The translations under genes were made by a program, and so were the position numbers. Under the pieces are notes generated by a model, which saw nothing but the letters and a program-made list of their open reading frames with translations, ran no database searches and was not told the origin of the DNA. DNA of 64,000 nt, from contig OZ024783.1 in NCBI GenBank assembly GCA_964017065.1, forward strand, positions 710,193-774,192, read 5' to 3'. Position 1 is the stretch's first letter, and each line of letters begins with the position of its first letter. This DNA comes from Haliclona indistincta. Its lineage: Eukaryota > Porifera > Demospongiae > Haplosclerida > Chalinidae. Below, piece after piece: positions 45,124 through 57,392 of the stretch.

Positions 45124-48100
45124 CAGATTATGAGTGGGAATCTTATGATGGCTGGTACAATAACCTCGCCCACCCTGACTGGGGTGCATCTGACATGCCC
45201 ATGGAGCGAAAGACACCAATCGCCTATCCCGATGGAGTCTATGAGATTGCTGGCCAGGACAGACCCAACGTTCTGTTGATTGCTAACCTCTCACAAAACG
45301 GTCTGACTGGTCTGGGATCAGACTCCCGCACTGCCTTCTTCATCTACTTCGGTAGGAAAAAATTCAAGCTATTATTTTTTAGAACATGCATGGTCACTGC
45401 TCAACTTGTTCATTATCTCTAGGTCAACAAGTGGTAGAGGAGGTGCTCGATGCCCAGCGTGCTGGTTGCACTCCCGAGTATGAGAATATCCTGGTTCCCA
45501 AGTGTCACCCTCTCTTCGACCCAACGTGTCAGGGCGAGCGATTCATTCCATTTCTCCGCAGCCGATATGATTTCCGTACTGGCTACTCCCCTAACAACCC
45601 TCGTATGCAGCTGAACGAGATCACTCCATGGTTCGACGGCGGTCTAATGTACGGACCCTTCAAAGCTTGGACCGATGCCATCCGTGCCTTCCAAGGTGGA
45701 GAGCTGGCAGCTATCAATAACACACAAGATCTCTGGCAGCAATACAGTAAACTCAGCTGAACAGTAAACTTGGTCTACCCTATGCCAACCCACCTCCTCC
45801 AGCTAACCAGTCAGAATCAAGTCTCTTCAAAGTCAACAGGTTTTGGAGTAAGTTATATCTTTATCATCAAAATAGTACAATCTCTTATCTTTGAGCATGT
45901 TTCCTAATTATTACGTTTTAACTATAATGTATAGTGTTACATGTTTATTTCCTATCTTTCCTATCTTCAGCTATTGGTAACCCTCGCGGTAATGAGAATC
46001 CATTCTTGCTCTCGATGGGTATCTTCTGGTTCCGTGTCCACAACTACTGGGCTTGTCAGCTGAGACGGTTCTACCAGCAGTCTAACATGACTGAACAGAA
46101 CAGCTACAAGTGGCGCAATGATGAATGGCTGTTCAACCGTGCTCGTGTCTTCACTATCACTACTCACCAGCACATTGTCTACTCTGAGTGGCTGCCCACA
46201 CTCCTTCGTCAAAAGTACCAAGGCAACTTCACTCGCTTTCCTTACCAATCAACCCCTGGGTATTCACTTGAACGAGCGGGGTACAACCCTTCAATTAACC
46301 CACAAATTGCCCACATCTTCCAGTCAGCTGCTATGAGATTTGGACACACCATGGTGACTCCTGGGATCTGGAGAAGAACCGGGTAAATGTTTATAACAGT
46401 AATATTAACTTATTATTAAGTACATAAATTAATAGTTGTATGTACAAGTACATGGGATAATTATGTGCAACTTGGCAGCTTCAAAATAATTAACAAGTGC
46501 CAAAATGTAGTGTTTGCTACCAAACCCATCAAAAAACTTCTACCAACAAATTATCTAGCAATAATATGTCATATTGAACAGTATAACAATATGGGGGTCT
46601 TTTCTTTCTCTCAGTGGTGGTGGTGATACATGCAACTTTGGTCAGACACTCTCCGCTGATGTTGCTGGCTACAGTAACAGCTACCTCAGGTCGATCGGAG
46701 CCACACAGCAGTTCACTACCATCGATGAGCTCTATCAGTATTTCTGTGTTAACGGCACTGGACCAGGAGCCAATGATACTAACATGCAGAGCACCCTCTG
46801 CAACAATGACAGAAGGAACCTCAACTATACCGGTGATTCCACTGACATGTATGCTCCTCTCGGACCAGAGTACTTTGCTCCTCGTACTTGTAACCAGTTC
46901 TGGAACCCACAAATTTCCATTAATGAAACCAATGTGGACTCCTTCTACCTTGGTATGGCATCTCAACGTGCAGAGCGTGAGGACTTCATCATCACTCCTG
47001 ATCTGCGAGGAAAAGTTTTCGGTAGTCTCAGCTTTACCCGACGAGAACTCATGGCTCAAAATCTTCAGCGAGCTCGTGACGAGGGTCTTCCTGACTTCAA
47101 CTCTGCTCGTATGGCTTACGACCTTCCACCAAAGGTCAACTTCGAGGATTTGAACCCACAGTATGGATTTGATCAAGCAACTACCGAAAATATTGAGCGA
47201 CTGAGAGAGGTCTACAACAACGACATTAGCAAGTAAGTGGGTGGGTGGGTTAGTGAGTGAGTGTCGAGAGTGAAAGAGAGGGAGGGAGGGAAGAAGAGAG
47301 GAAGTGAGTGAGCTTTTGAGTTGGTAATGGTAAGTGAATAAAACAGATAGGATAATGCTATTCTTCGCAGGTGTGATATCTGGGCTTGTGGCCTTGCCGA
47401 GACTACTTTCAATGAGGGACCCGGAGAGCTATTTACTGAAGTACTCTTTGATCAGTTTATGCGTATTCGTCATGCTGATCGTTTCTGGTACGAGAACTAC
47501 AAGAAAAACCGGTGAGTGACAGCCGATATAAGTAGTTTGTGCCAGCTTCATGTCTTGTTTCTCTAGCTTGTTTTCCGAAGCTGAGTTTCAGATGATCAAT
47601 CGTCTCACGATCAAGGATCTGCTCATCTATGTCACTAATGAAATCACACGTGACAATATCCAGGACGATCCATTCCAAGTCAGCGCCAACATCAGCCATT
47701 GCCCTCAGCCGTTCCAACTCTCTGAGCTGTACATGGACGACTGTGCTCCTCTGCTTAACTTCGACTACTACACTGAGAGCCGCTGGCAGTTCCCATTCCT
47801 CTGGGCCCTTATATTCATCTTCATCGGCCTCACAATCATGGTCATGCTGCTAATTGCCGTCCATAACCGAGCAAGGAGAAAGGCAATTCTGGGAAGCGGT
47901 CGCTCACAGCGTGTGAAGAAAGTTGAGGGAGTTGATCTAACTGATAGTTCCGGTAATGTCATTGTTGTTACTGAAGAACATGCTGGTCTGGACGGCAAAG
48001 AAATTCGTCAAGTGAGCTTCAAGCTCGGATCTGACAAACAGCAGAAGCTTCTCCGTCTCTACCAGGGCGGTACCATCTATCGTACCATTGACCTTCGCTT

Positions 48101-50597
48101 CCAGACAAACATTGTGATCCAGAAAATAAGTGATAGCCACAATTACTTTTTTGTGAAGATCATGCATGAGTATGACATGCTGATCCACTGTCATGCCCAC
48201 CACGATCGTGAGCTGGTTATCCAGAAACTGAAGAAATTCTTTGAAAAGTTTGGAATCGGGACTGAAATTCAAGAGATCAGGAAAAGTGATGCATTCAGAG
48301 ACTTGTTCACTAAGTGTGATCGCCAACATATACTTGAGAACTTCTTCAAGTCTGTCTTCCAGGAAGCTAGCAGCCATGAACGATACGAGACAAGACGAGA
48401 CATCCTAGACACTGAACTGACTCGAGACGAGTTTGCAGAAGCCATGTCATTAAAACCAGATTCCACTTTTGCCGAGCAAATGTTTCAGCTGTTTGATGTG
48501 GACGGAAACGGTTTCATCTCCTTTGGTGAATTCGTTGACATAGCTATCATTTTCTCGAAAGGATCTCCTGACGACAAACTGGATCTTATGTTCCATATGT
48601 ACGACTTTGATGACAACGGAGTGTTGTGTAGAACTGATTTCAAGAAAATGTTGAAAGCGATGATGGAGCTTGTGAATGCTCCAGTGTCTCATGATCAAAT
48701 GGACGAACTAGTTGATAACATGTTCATGTCTACTGGTTTTCAAGACAGAGAGTCTCTCACTGCCCAGGACTTCAAGCTGCTCATGCATGACCACAAGGAA
48801 GAGCTCAGCAACGCTAAGCTGAATGTTGCCAGCGTGTATACCCCTAGACTGAAATCTTCCACCAAGGAGCAAGAAGGACCACGATCACGTGAGACTACTA
48901 TCGCTCGTGCTCGTCGTTTGTTCAGTCAAGCCTATCATAAGAATGAAAAAGGAAGTGACAGACCTGCTCAATCTCAACCAAGCACTGTCCAGATTACCAC
49001 TATCAGACAAAACTTCACCACTTCAGGTTTCAGACGCAATATTGCTATCTTCTTTCGTTTTGTTGAAAACTATCGTCTGCATACCTTCTACCTCTCATTG
49101 TTCTACTTAATCACTGCTGGTATCTTTATCGAGAGGGCATACTATTATTCCGTAGAGCTTGAACACAGTGGATTGAGACGAATCGCTGGCTATGGAGTCT
49201 CCTTAACTCGTGGAGCTTCTAGTGGTATAATGTGGACTTACTCCGTGCTGCTGCTGACCATGTCCCACAACTTCATCACTTACCTGAGAGAGACCATCTT
49301 CAACCATTACATTCCTTTCGATTCCCACACAGCTTTCCACAAGATCGTCGCTCTGACAGCTCTGATGTGCACCTTTGGGCATTGTATCGGACACGGTATT
49401 AATTTCTACAGTATTGCTACACAGCCAGCAGATGATCTGACCTGCATCTTCCGTGAGGTCTACCACAGCTCTCACGTCCTGCCCAAGTTTTTTCACTGGC
49501 TCTTCCTCACAATGACTGGTTTCAGCGCTTTCGTATTAACATTAGTCACTATAGTGATATACGTCTTTGCCATCCAGTATGCTCGAAGATATGCCTTCCA
49601 GGCTTTCTGGTTCACTCATCGCTGGTACGTCATCTTCTACATCCTCATGTTCTTGCACGGTTCTGGACGTTTTGTGCAGGATCCTCTCTTTGGTAACTTC
49701 TTCCTCGGACCAGGTATCATCTTTGTCATTGATCAAATCATTAGCATCACTCGTTCCAAGATCAAAACCTTTGTAGTACGTGCCGATATCCTCCCATCTG
49801 GTGTAATCGGTATCTACTTTCATCGTCCAGTCACCTTCGACTACAAGGCTGGCCAATGGATGCGTATTGCTTCTTTGGCTCAGAACCCAGGAGAGTATCA
49901 TCCATTCACTATCTCTTCTGCTCCTCATGAGGAGCACATCAGTCTCCACATCCGTGCAGTTGGCCCTTGGACCCACAACTTCCGTGAAATCTTTACTCGT
50001 TGCAACGAGCAGAAGATCCCGTTCCCGAAACTCTACCTCGATGGACCATTTGGAGAGGGACACCAAGACTGGTACCGATATGATGTAGCCATCCTCGTTG
50101 GTGGAGGTATTGGAGTTACTCCATTTGCTTCTATCTTGAAGGAGATGGTTCATCGGTTCAACATTGGAGCTCATATCCAATGCAAGAAGGTCTATTTTAT
50201 CTGGGTCACTCGTACCCAGCGCCAGTATGAATGGCTGACTGACATCATCAAGGAGTGTGAGGATGCTGACAAGAAGGGAATACTTGATGTACACATCTTT
50301 GTGACTCAGTTCTTTGACAAGTTCGATCTCCGTACCGCCATGTTGTACATCGCTGAGCGTCACTTCCAGAGAATCTCTGGACGATCTCTCTTCACCGGTC
50401 TCAGGGCAGTCACCCACTTTGGTCGTCCTGACTTCAACACCTTCTTTGACAGCCTGCAGGAGGAGCACATCCTTCTCCCCAAGATCGGTACCTTCTCCTG
50501 TGGTCCTCCCGGCATGACCAACGGAGTGGAAGCCGCCTGTGCTGCTACCAACCGATTCGAGGGTCCTGCTTTCATCCATCACTACGAGAACTTCTAA
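44914..50597 (+). CDS. DUOX: Dual oxidase, copy 2
   Basis: Same architecture as copy 1. Exons: 44914-45037, 45127-45351, 45423-45746, 45803-45847, 45971-46382, 46615-47232, 47371-47511 and 47567-50597, totalling 4,920 nt (1,639 residues). The ancestral exon 3 is interrupted by a stop at 45758-45760. Treating 45747-45802 (gtaaac...cctccag, 56 bp) as an intron restores the frame to NQSESSLFKVNRFW, so I model it as spliced; the alternative is a frameshifted allele. EF-hand 1 is intact (DVDGNGFISFGE); EF-hand 2 is weaker (DFDDNGVLCRTD). Haem, FAD (HPFTISSAP) and NADPH (GGGIGVTPFAS) motifs and the ENF end are intact. Confidence 0.9.
45065..45123. repeat. (CT)n ending at a DUOX copy 2 splice acceptor
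   Basis: CT dinucleotides with CCCTCCC interruptions run into CTACAG of exon 2, in the same place as in copy 1. Confidence 0.95.
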
Positions 50598-50996
50598 AGA
50601 GTTTCCTCATTTATTATAATGTATAGCTATAGGCCTTTGGTTGATATTGTACATAAAAGTTTTACCAACATAGAACTGATTATTTTTATAATATTGTGTG
50701 TAGTATTTTTATTAGATCATTCATCAAGTGTTATCTGGGTAAATTCTCCGTTTAGTTTTCTTCAGTTGCCATTATAGCCGTTAAAAAAATTATGTTTATT
50801 GCAATCACAGCATGGCAAAGGATTGCTTTCAATTGGAGTTAAATTAACATGCAAGTTTGTTACGCAACTTTTGTTCATTGTTTTCTTTAATTGTTCATTT
50901 AATTAACTAGTGAATGCAGTTTGCAGATGTGTAGCTACATGTCACTGACAATGAATGATATATGATGAGACTGTATAATTATAATTTATTATGATT

Positions 50997-53449
50997 TCAA
51001 CGAATATATAATTCGATTAGTTCTAGCGGAGTTCCTTCAGTATTGACTGATTCATCAAAGCACAATCTTAACTCAATGTCATCGTTAGCATTCCGGGACA
51101 GTGTCGTGTTGAACCATGGTTGATCAGGGTTTGTGCAGCAAGTCCCTTCAGCACCAGTACACTGCTGCCCATCCCACAGGACATCATCAGGATAGAAAGT
51201 ACCAGAAGCGATACTAGCAGTTGCTGACTCACAGTAGTAGTTAGTACCAACGATCGATGGTGCTGTCACAGTGCTGCCGCTATTACATGGACACCCGAAT
51301 CGATCTGTGCGAGTAGTAGTTACACCAGCGGGATAACTCCAGATATGAGTGCGGGGACCACTGCCATGTGTAATAGATACTCCATCGAGGTATTGATTAT
51401 CAATTGTACGGGTTGAAACACTAATAGATCGAGAGAATGCTTCTGGAGTGCCAAATTGGTATCCAACTACACGACCACACGCCTCGCAATAGTTGAGATT
51501 GAATGTAGAGAACATTGTACTCTGACAACCAGTAGTGTTGTGCGTGCATAGTATACGCCCCGAGAAGCTTCCTTGAGTCAATCCTGAAGGACAGGAAGCA
51601 TCAGGTGCAGTCATGTTAACCAGAGCAATCCTTGTCCAGCCTCCCTCTCCACCACAGTTCGCAACTGATGAGTTCGATGGTTGCATCTCACAGTAGGTTT
51701 CTATTGTAGAACCATCTCCAAGATTCAACCGGTAGTTTCCTGATGGAACTGATGGATAGCATCGTTTAATCTCAAGACAACTTCTGTTTGTAGGAGAAAT
51801 ACAGCCAGGAATACCCTGTCCCTGAATAAAATGATAAAAATAATATTTAAATATTATTTTGTATGGATATCACATGTATTTTAGAACTAGCCAAAATAAA
51901 TACTACCGCTAATGAATCTAAAACCGGCTCAAATTTGAACGCAATGCATGTTAGTACACAAAGCGCATGGATTCTATACTGTTCCATCATAGTGTCAGAA
52001 ATTGTATGAAGCTCAATGTTACTCTTATTGCAGACTTGGATGCGTGTTTACTAGAGAAGTACATGAATTCGTCCATGCAGTGAGCCTGATTGGTGAGAAA
52101 ATAATAGGAATTGTCAGACCAGTTACCATATGCTAAAATTAATGTCTTGATAGCTACATTGCTATAACGGTTATGTGTTTTTAACAAGTCATTTGTTGCA
52201 TGGAATTTTTTATCATAATTATTTTGAGGATGCTACTGAGCTCAGCTCAGTTAGTTTTGTTTCCACATGATTGCACATAGCCATAACACACTCATGTATT
52301 CCATGTAAAAACACAATAATAAATGCTACATGGCTGATTTATTTTACTCACTACAAATCTCTAGTAACAAATGACCCGTTAAAGCAGCAATACTATCTTT
52401 GCAGTGTAGGTATCAAAATGCAGTGAGCCTGTTTTTAACAAATGACTTGTTAACAACACATAACCGTTATAGCAATGTAGCTATCAAGACATTAATTTTA
52501 GCATGGTTATTGGTCTGACACCAAGTAACAATTCCTATTATTTTCTCACCAAACAGGCTCACTGCACTTTGATACCTGCAGGCCTGTCTACTTGAGCTGC
52601 AGGGTAAAGCGTAAACCATAGAGCGCAGACCAAAAGCGTGGAGCACTATATAATGCCATTATCTTTGATCATGCTCCATTGTGTGAATAAGTAAATGTGA
52701 CTTGACACACTAGTGACTGCAAGGTGACGCTGAATGTGCTGCTACATTCAGTACAGTGCTATCACTGTGCTGAAGGTAGCAGCACATTTTTCGTTGTCAG
52801 AATTGACACGCCTACCCACATTTCTGAAACATGGATAAGTGCTTGAAGGAGGTATTAAGCTATAAGGTGATCTTGCACGCAAGAAGTAATAAATTAAACT
52901 TACTTCACGGAGATCCATGCATATCTGTGGTACAGATTGCATGTTAGAACTGTTTAGGACACGGCATGCAGCTTCTGCCAGATTTCTGTCACAGCTAGGG
53001 GTGTTACGCTGAATACAGTCAACTGCAGTTACATGTATCGGCATTATGCAGACATAAAATACTAGTGCAACTTGACCTTACTTTGTTCACAATGGCCACC
53101 ACTTCTTCCTTCATTACACTGGCATGTACCCAAGACACATGTCCCAGCATTGCTGCAACCTCCACTATCTTGGCATAAGATTTCAGTGTTACCTATAAAA
53201 AGTAATGCAAAGTTACCACGCCGTGTCCACCTAAAATTACCACGGCTATCATGTACACCATCAAGCAATTTTTTTGCAATTCCTCAGTGGCTAAAATCAC
53301 CGCTACACTTTTGTAAGTTATTACGCTGCATGCTGCGCACTCATGCAGCTACTCAGCGCAGCTATGGCAACCTGCATGCGTTACACCGTAAAGTCACCTG
53401 TCTTTGTAAATAAAATCAAAATCACCCAAATAAGAAGAAATGGTGACAT
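50997..53449 (-). CDS. Secreted EGF / fibrinogen-like domain protein
   Basis: Exons 53449-53398 (signal peptide MSPFLLIWVILILFTK), 53192-53082 (one EGF-like domain, CQDSGGCSNAGTCVLGTCQC), 53022-52904 (CIQRNTPSCDRNLAEAACRV) and 51822-50997. Splice phases agree through the third exon. The last exon resembles a cell-surface family common in sponges and cnidarians, with a fibrinogen-like start (CLEIKRCYPSVPSGNYRL) and later CGRVVGYQFGTPEAF, SITHGSGPRTHIWSYPAG, PDDVLWDGQQC, NANDDIELRLC and a C-terminal LELIELYI. In that exon an extra base in the AAA run at 51779-51781 appears to break frame between GCISPTNRS and CLEIK; this is an assembly error or a lesion. The function is probably adhesion or recognition. 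Confidence 0.68.
52077..52579. mobile_element. Nested fold-back element in EGF/FReD gene intron
   Basis: Arms at 52077-52197 and 52436-52565 are near-perfect reverse complements (GCAGTGAGCCTG and TTGGTGAGAAAATAATAGGA on the left). Inside the spacer, 52405-52431 also pairs with 52553-52579, giving a second, smaller inverted repeat sharing one end. Confidence 0.75.
52660..52760. repeat. Degenerate fold-back sequence, possibly family A
   Basis: GATCATGCTCCATTGTGTGAATAA is close to the loop of fold-back family A, followed by a small hairpin around GAATGTGCTGCTACATTC. Confidence 0.35.
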
Positions 53450-54780
53450 GGCGGTTAAGGACTTCCTATTCGGCCACACAAGTTCTGTAGAGACCCGAGA
53501 AGGATATAGGTTTCGGAGCGAGAAATAACCAGTCGGACAGCGGCTATAAATCTGCTAAACATGAGGTTCGCACCGTAGCTGCACGGCGCACTTGCTGTTT
53601 TATATCGTGACGCGTAGCCTACATCATGATCACGTGCTGCGTCACTGCCCCATTCATTAGCGGACACCCCTCTCCTGAGGTAACCCTCTCTATAATGGAC
53701 AGTTACTGAATCCCAAATATAAATCACCAAAGGTGCAGATGCCTTGTCTGACAAAATAATATTATTGATATTATAGCGCAAATGGTATCCAGCTTTTACT
53801 AACACCATAAGCAAAAATATCCACAAACACAACTATCCACCACTAATGCTATCCACCATGGATACACAAAATACATGTGTATCCATACACAAATAATACC
53901 GTAACGCTGTGAATATTCTTACAAGGGCCACACCACACAATTTTTGATGCTGTGTAAGAATCAACTGACTAAATAAAATTAATACCTGCTTTACTTGCAG
54001 AGAGGACTTTTAAATTTTAAATCCAGATACTTCCTCTGCTTAACTATATACTACATCGGGTTCAAGGATCCTTCATTTTATGGCAACGTTCTTGTGGAGC
54101 CGGCTAGCAAACAGTTAATACTTTACACTCAGGCCCGGTTCCAAACAACTTACAAAATTAATAATACAGCCATAGTAACAAGAACTGTTTATAGAGTTTG
54201 CTACCACGATCCTACTGTTTAGAACTGTTTACTTCAACAGGTCGCGTGGTAACTGACACTGTAATTGAGCCATGACTAAGGTCCATAGTAGTAATTAAGA
54301 GTACTACAAATACATGTGAAGTATGTGTGGCATTGACCAGAAATTAGGAGCACGCAAAATATTCATTAAATTACGTCATTTTCATCATTATTATCATGTA
54401 TGTAGCCACAGTGTCCATGCCTATCGTGGACAGGCGCCTGTCAGTGTGGGAGTACCTGCAGCTGCAATCTGTAGCTTAATTATTGTGCTGCAACCTATGT
54501 CATTGGTATTTAAAGTCTTGTTAGGAGCTTGGATACATTGCAACTCTGTGTTTGCAAAACAGGAAGGGAGTACATGTAGGCATGTCCAGCGGATGTTTTT
54601 CCAGACAAAATTTTAAGTACAAATGGTCCATTTTTCAACTGGGCATCTGGTAGCTATATGGGTTACAGTTTTCACATAGACTAGTATGTGATATCTGGTT
54701 TAACCTATGATTCCATGTGTGTATTCAGAAACATTCCTTGTACCTAGGCCTGGTGTGTTATTTGCTATGATCGTTCTATA
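53450..54780. other. Intergenic, dispersed repeat copy 3
   Basis: ATCACCAAAGGTGCAGATGC near 53723 belongs to the repeat at 1650 and 19182. Sequence directly upstream of the EGF gene is shared with 59600-59750 (segmental duplication). No supported gene; small open frames at 53995 and 54323 have no domains. Confidence 0.45.
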
Positions 54781-55060
54781 AGGATTAAACTCTCCCTTAT
54801 TAAATTCTCCCTTAAGATCTCCTCTCCCACCTTCCTATTTTTCTCACTATTATCTATAATTTTGTCCCCATTTCCTGTAAATCAACTCCTTTCACAAATT
54901 CTTTCTTTCCTTCTGCTATCGAAATCTGGAACTCTTTACCAACCTCCATCAAATCACTAGTTTCTTTTCCTCCATTTAAACTCAAGCTGTCAAATCTTCT
55001 TTTTTAACTACTCATTCGCACAGGTTGCTATTTATCATTTCACACATTAATTTTGAAATG
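54780..55060 (+). pseudogene. LINE 3'-end fragment
   Basis: A pyrimidine-rich stretch reads, with shifts, like the end of a non-LTR reverse transcriptase: CGAAATCTGGAACTCTTTAC codes R-x-WNSLP-type residues, followed by SIKSL...FPPFKLKL. The same motif (IWNSLPP) ends the LINE at 24500. Confidence 0.5.
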
Positions 55061-55120
55061 AAAAAAGGATGTTATTACTCATGCATGTTTTTCAGGTTGT
55101 ATACAATGTATACACTAACA

Positions 55121-55699
55121 AAAGTAAAAAAGCTTTAATAAAAAAACTGAAAAGTGTAGGGATGACTCTTAAAAAAGGAAAGGAACAAGATGGGATGATG
55201 CTTGCAAAAGTAAAGGAACAAGATGGAATAATGCTTGCAAATGTAAAAGTCCCAAGTATCCCTACATCAGCGGCTTGTTGCGACAACGTGCAACTGACAA
55301 TTGCGGAATCCTCTTCCTATACATTTACAACCATCAATTAGTTCATCGGACTGCGTCCTCCAAACACAGCTACCTGCAGCATATTTACAACAGTCAACTA
55401 CTTCATCGGACTGCGTCCTCCTAAACACAGACACCTCTAGTTATTTACAACCGTCAAGTACTTCATCGGACTGCGTCCTCCAAACACAGATACCTCTAGT
55501 TATTTAGAACCGTCAATTACGTCATCGGACTGCGTCCTCCTTCAAGCCGCTGATGTAGGGATACTTGGGACTTTTACATTTGCAAGCATTATTCCATCTT
55601 GTTCCTTTACTTTTGCAAGCATCATCCCATCTTGTTCCTTTCCTTTTTTAAGAGTCATCCCTACACTTTTCAGTTTTTTTATTAAAGCTTTTTTACTTT
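55121..55699. mobile_element. Terminal-inverted-repeat element with internal 60-bp repeats
   Basis: Arms at 55121-55277 and 55543-55699 are both 157 bp and almost perfectly complementary. They start AAAGTAAAAAAGCTTTAAT and end CATCAGCGGCTTG. Between them are about four 60-bp tandem units (key block CTTCATCGGACTGCGTCCTC). The arms also contain an internal duplication (GGAACAAGATGG twice). No transposase; non-autonomous. Confidence 0.85.
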
Positions 55700-57170
55700 A
55701 CTTGTTCCTGTTACTTTTTTGAACACTACCAGTTTGAACTTATTCTATGTTAGATGTTATTTCATTTTGACAACTCTGTGAGCAGCGCACTGAGTTACTA
55801 GTCTAGCATGCAGATGTGAACGTGCACGGGTCTTGAGAGTAAGGAGTGTGGTCTAAAATAATCATTTAATATTACCAATCATTCAATGAAAGGTTTAAAA
55901 TATCAAGTCCATGTATGACAGATTTGACAACATGATACTTGTTAGTACTGTAATGGATGAAGACTGACTAATACTGACACTGAATTGGACCACGCCTAGT
56001 AGAATCTTGTTGATGCCAATATCACACTCACAGTGGCTTCTAGTCCTTACGCTGCGTGGTGTAGGAACCTTTCTGTGCGTAGGTAAGCGGCGCCGGTACA
56101 GTACTCAGCCCCGGCGGTTCACGTCTGGGCATGTCAGTTTTAACCAGCCATCTAAAGCTTTAACAAACAGATCAATGTTACTTAGAGTATAGTACAGCTC
56201 TAGACAAATTTCATACCTCTGGCTTGCGCGCTCAAGCGTCCAGACCAGAGACAAACGAAGTATCCATCGAGATAGCTGCAAAGCTGATGTGGGCGGAGTC
56301 AATAATAAGTAGCGACAATAGGGTTAATTATTTAATGGCGTCTTCAGTCCAAAACGGTCTAAAAACCATGTTTTTCAAGGATTACTCGCTTCTGGTAGTG
56401 TTTAATGCCTATCTAAGACGTAAGTGCACTATTCCAGGTATATACACGTGCAATTGTGAAGGTTTGGTAGTGATTCGTTCACTCAGGACAGCGTCAGGCT
56501 TACTGAAAGAAGAAAGAAGAAAGAAGAAGAAAGAAGAAGAAGATGAACAATTCGCGTGGGCGGCGATTTCTGTTTACCACTTTAGAAACGTCTGCCCGCT
56601 TCGCCAAAGGTATTTCCATGCTCAGAACAATCGCCTGATCAATCCTAGATGTCTGGAATCTCGATAAACGCTACAACAGCCAAGATCTGCAACGACCTCC
56701 CTGAGAGTCGCCATCTTGATTTTCGTCGACAAGCAAGCAGTCCCGGCGACTTTCTTAGACTTCCTACAAGCGCTCGCACTTCAGATTCCCTTAGAGATAG
56801 TGAAAATGCAGTAGAAATGTATAACAGTAGAGATATGTGCGAAAACTCATTTTCACACATGAGTAGCCGCCATCTTAGTTCGAGGTCATCCCTACATATC
56901 ATTGCCGATCGGCAATGATAATAATGCCGTATAGCCGGGTTTTTTCGATGGTCAAATATTTCGTTAGTAAAATTTTAGATTGGATCTAATTTTCGATACT
57001 CACTCGCCGTTCGAAAATAAAATCCAGGCTAAAATTTATTACCGCTTCGCTTCATCTCAAACTCTATGGCGTCGACGAATCGGGCGTCCGCGAATTGTTG
57101 GAGAACTGTATATAGTCGTTAAACCACCGTCTAGCCACGTTTTATAGAACCACAGAGTCGAAGATAAGTT
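55700..57170. other. Intergenic, no supported gene
   Basis: Includes an AAGAAGAAAG microsatellite at 56510-56541 and a 24-bp perfect palindrome at 56897-56920. Open frames at 56224-56667 and 56649-56918 show no recognisable domain. Confidence 0.45.
56897..56920. repeat. Perfect 24-bp palindrome
   Basis: Each half is TATCATTGCCGA or its exact complement, with no spacer. It could be a dimeric protein-binding site or an excision/insertion scar. Confidence 0.9.
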
Positions 57171-57174
57171 GCCG

Positions 57175-57392
57175 TCTGCTCGAGTGCCGTTTTTTTGCCG
57201 TCATCTTGCTAATTTAATGGATTTTTGTGATGTCACGCAAATAACTATTGGCTGTGTAAAACGTCATAACTAATGAAAACACATTGAATCAGTGTAATAG
57301 TTATGATGCAACACATGCTAATAACCAACGTGTGACATCACAAAATCCATTAAATTAGCAAGATGGCGGCAAAAAAACGGCACTCGAGCAGA
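57175..57392. mobile_element. Fold-back element
   Basis: Arms at 57175-57240 and 57331-57392 (CTGCTCGAGTGCCGTTTTTT, then GCTAATTTAATGGATTTT) are near-perfect complements. An inner pair GTCATAACTA/TAGTTATGAT extends the hairpin. Non-coding, about 218 bp. Confidence 0.8.

Noticed and set aside
45747..45802. Calling DUOX copy 2 a pseudogene because of the stop at 45758
   Set aside because: All other exons are open, with intact catalytic motifs, and a consensus 56-bp intron removes the stop in frame; left as an open question in the findings.
55324..55541. CRISPR-like array of 60-bp units
   Set aside because: The units are continuous tandem repeats without unique spacers, enclosed by transposon-like arms in an animal genome.
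56224..56667. Plus-strand 147-codon frame
   Set aside because: Contains a Lys/Glu microsatellite run and no recognisable motif; no splice or conservation support visible.
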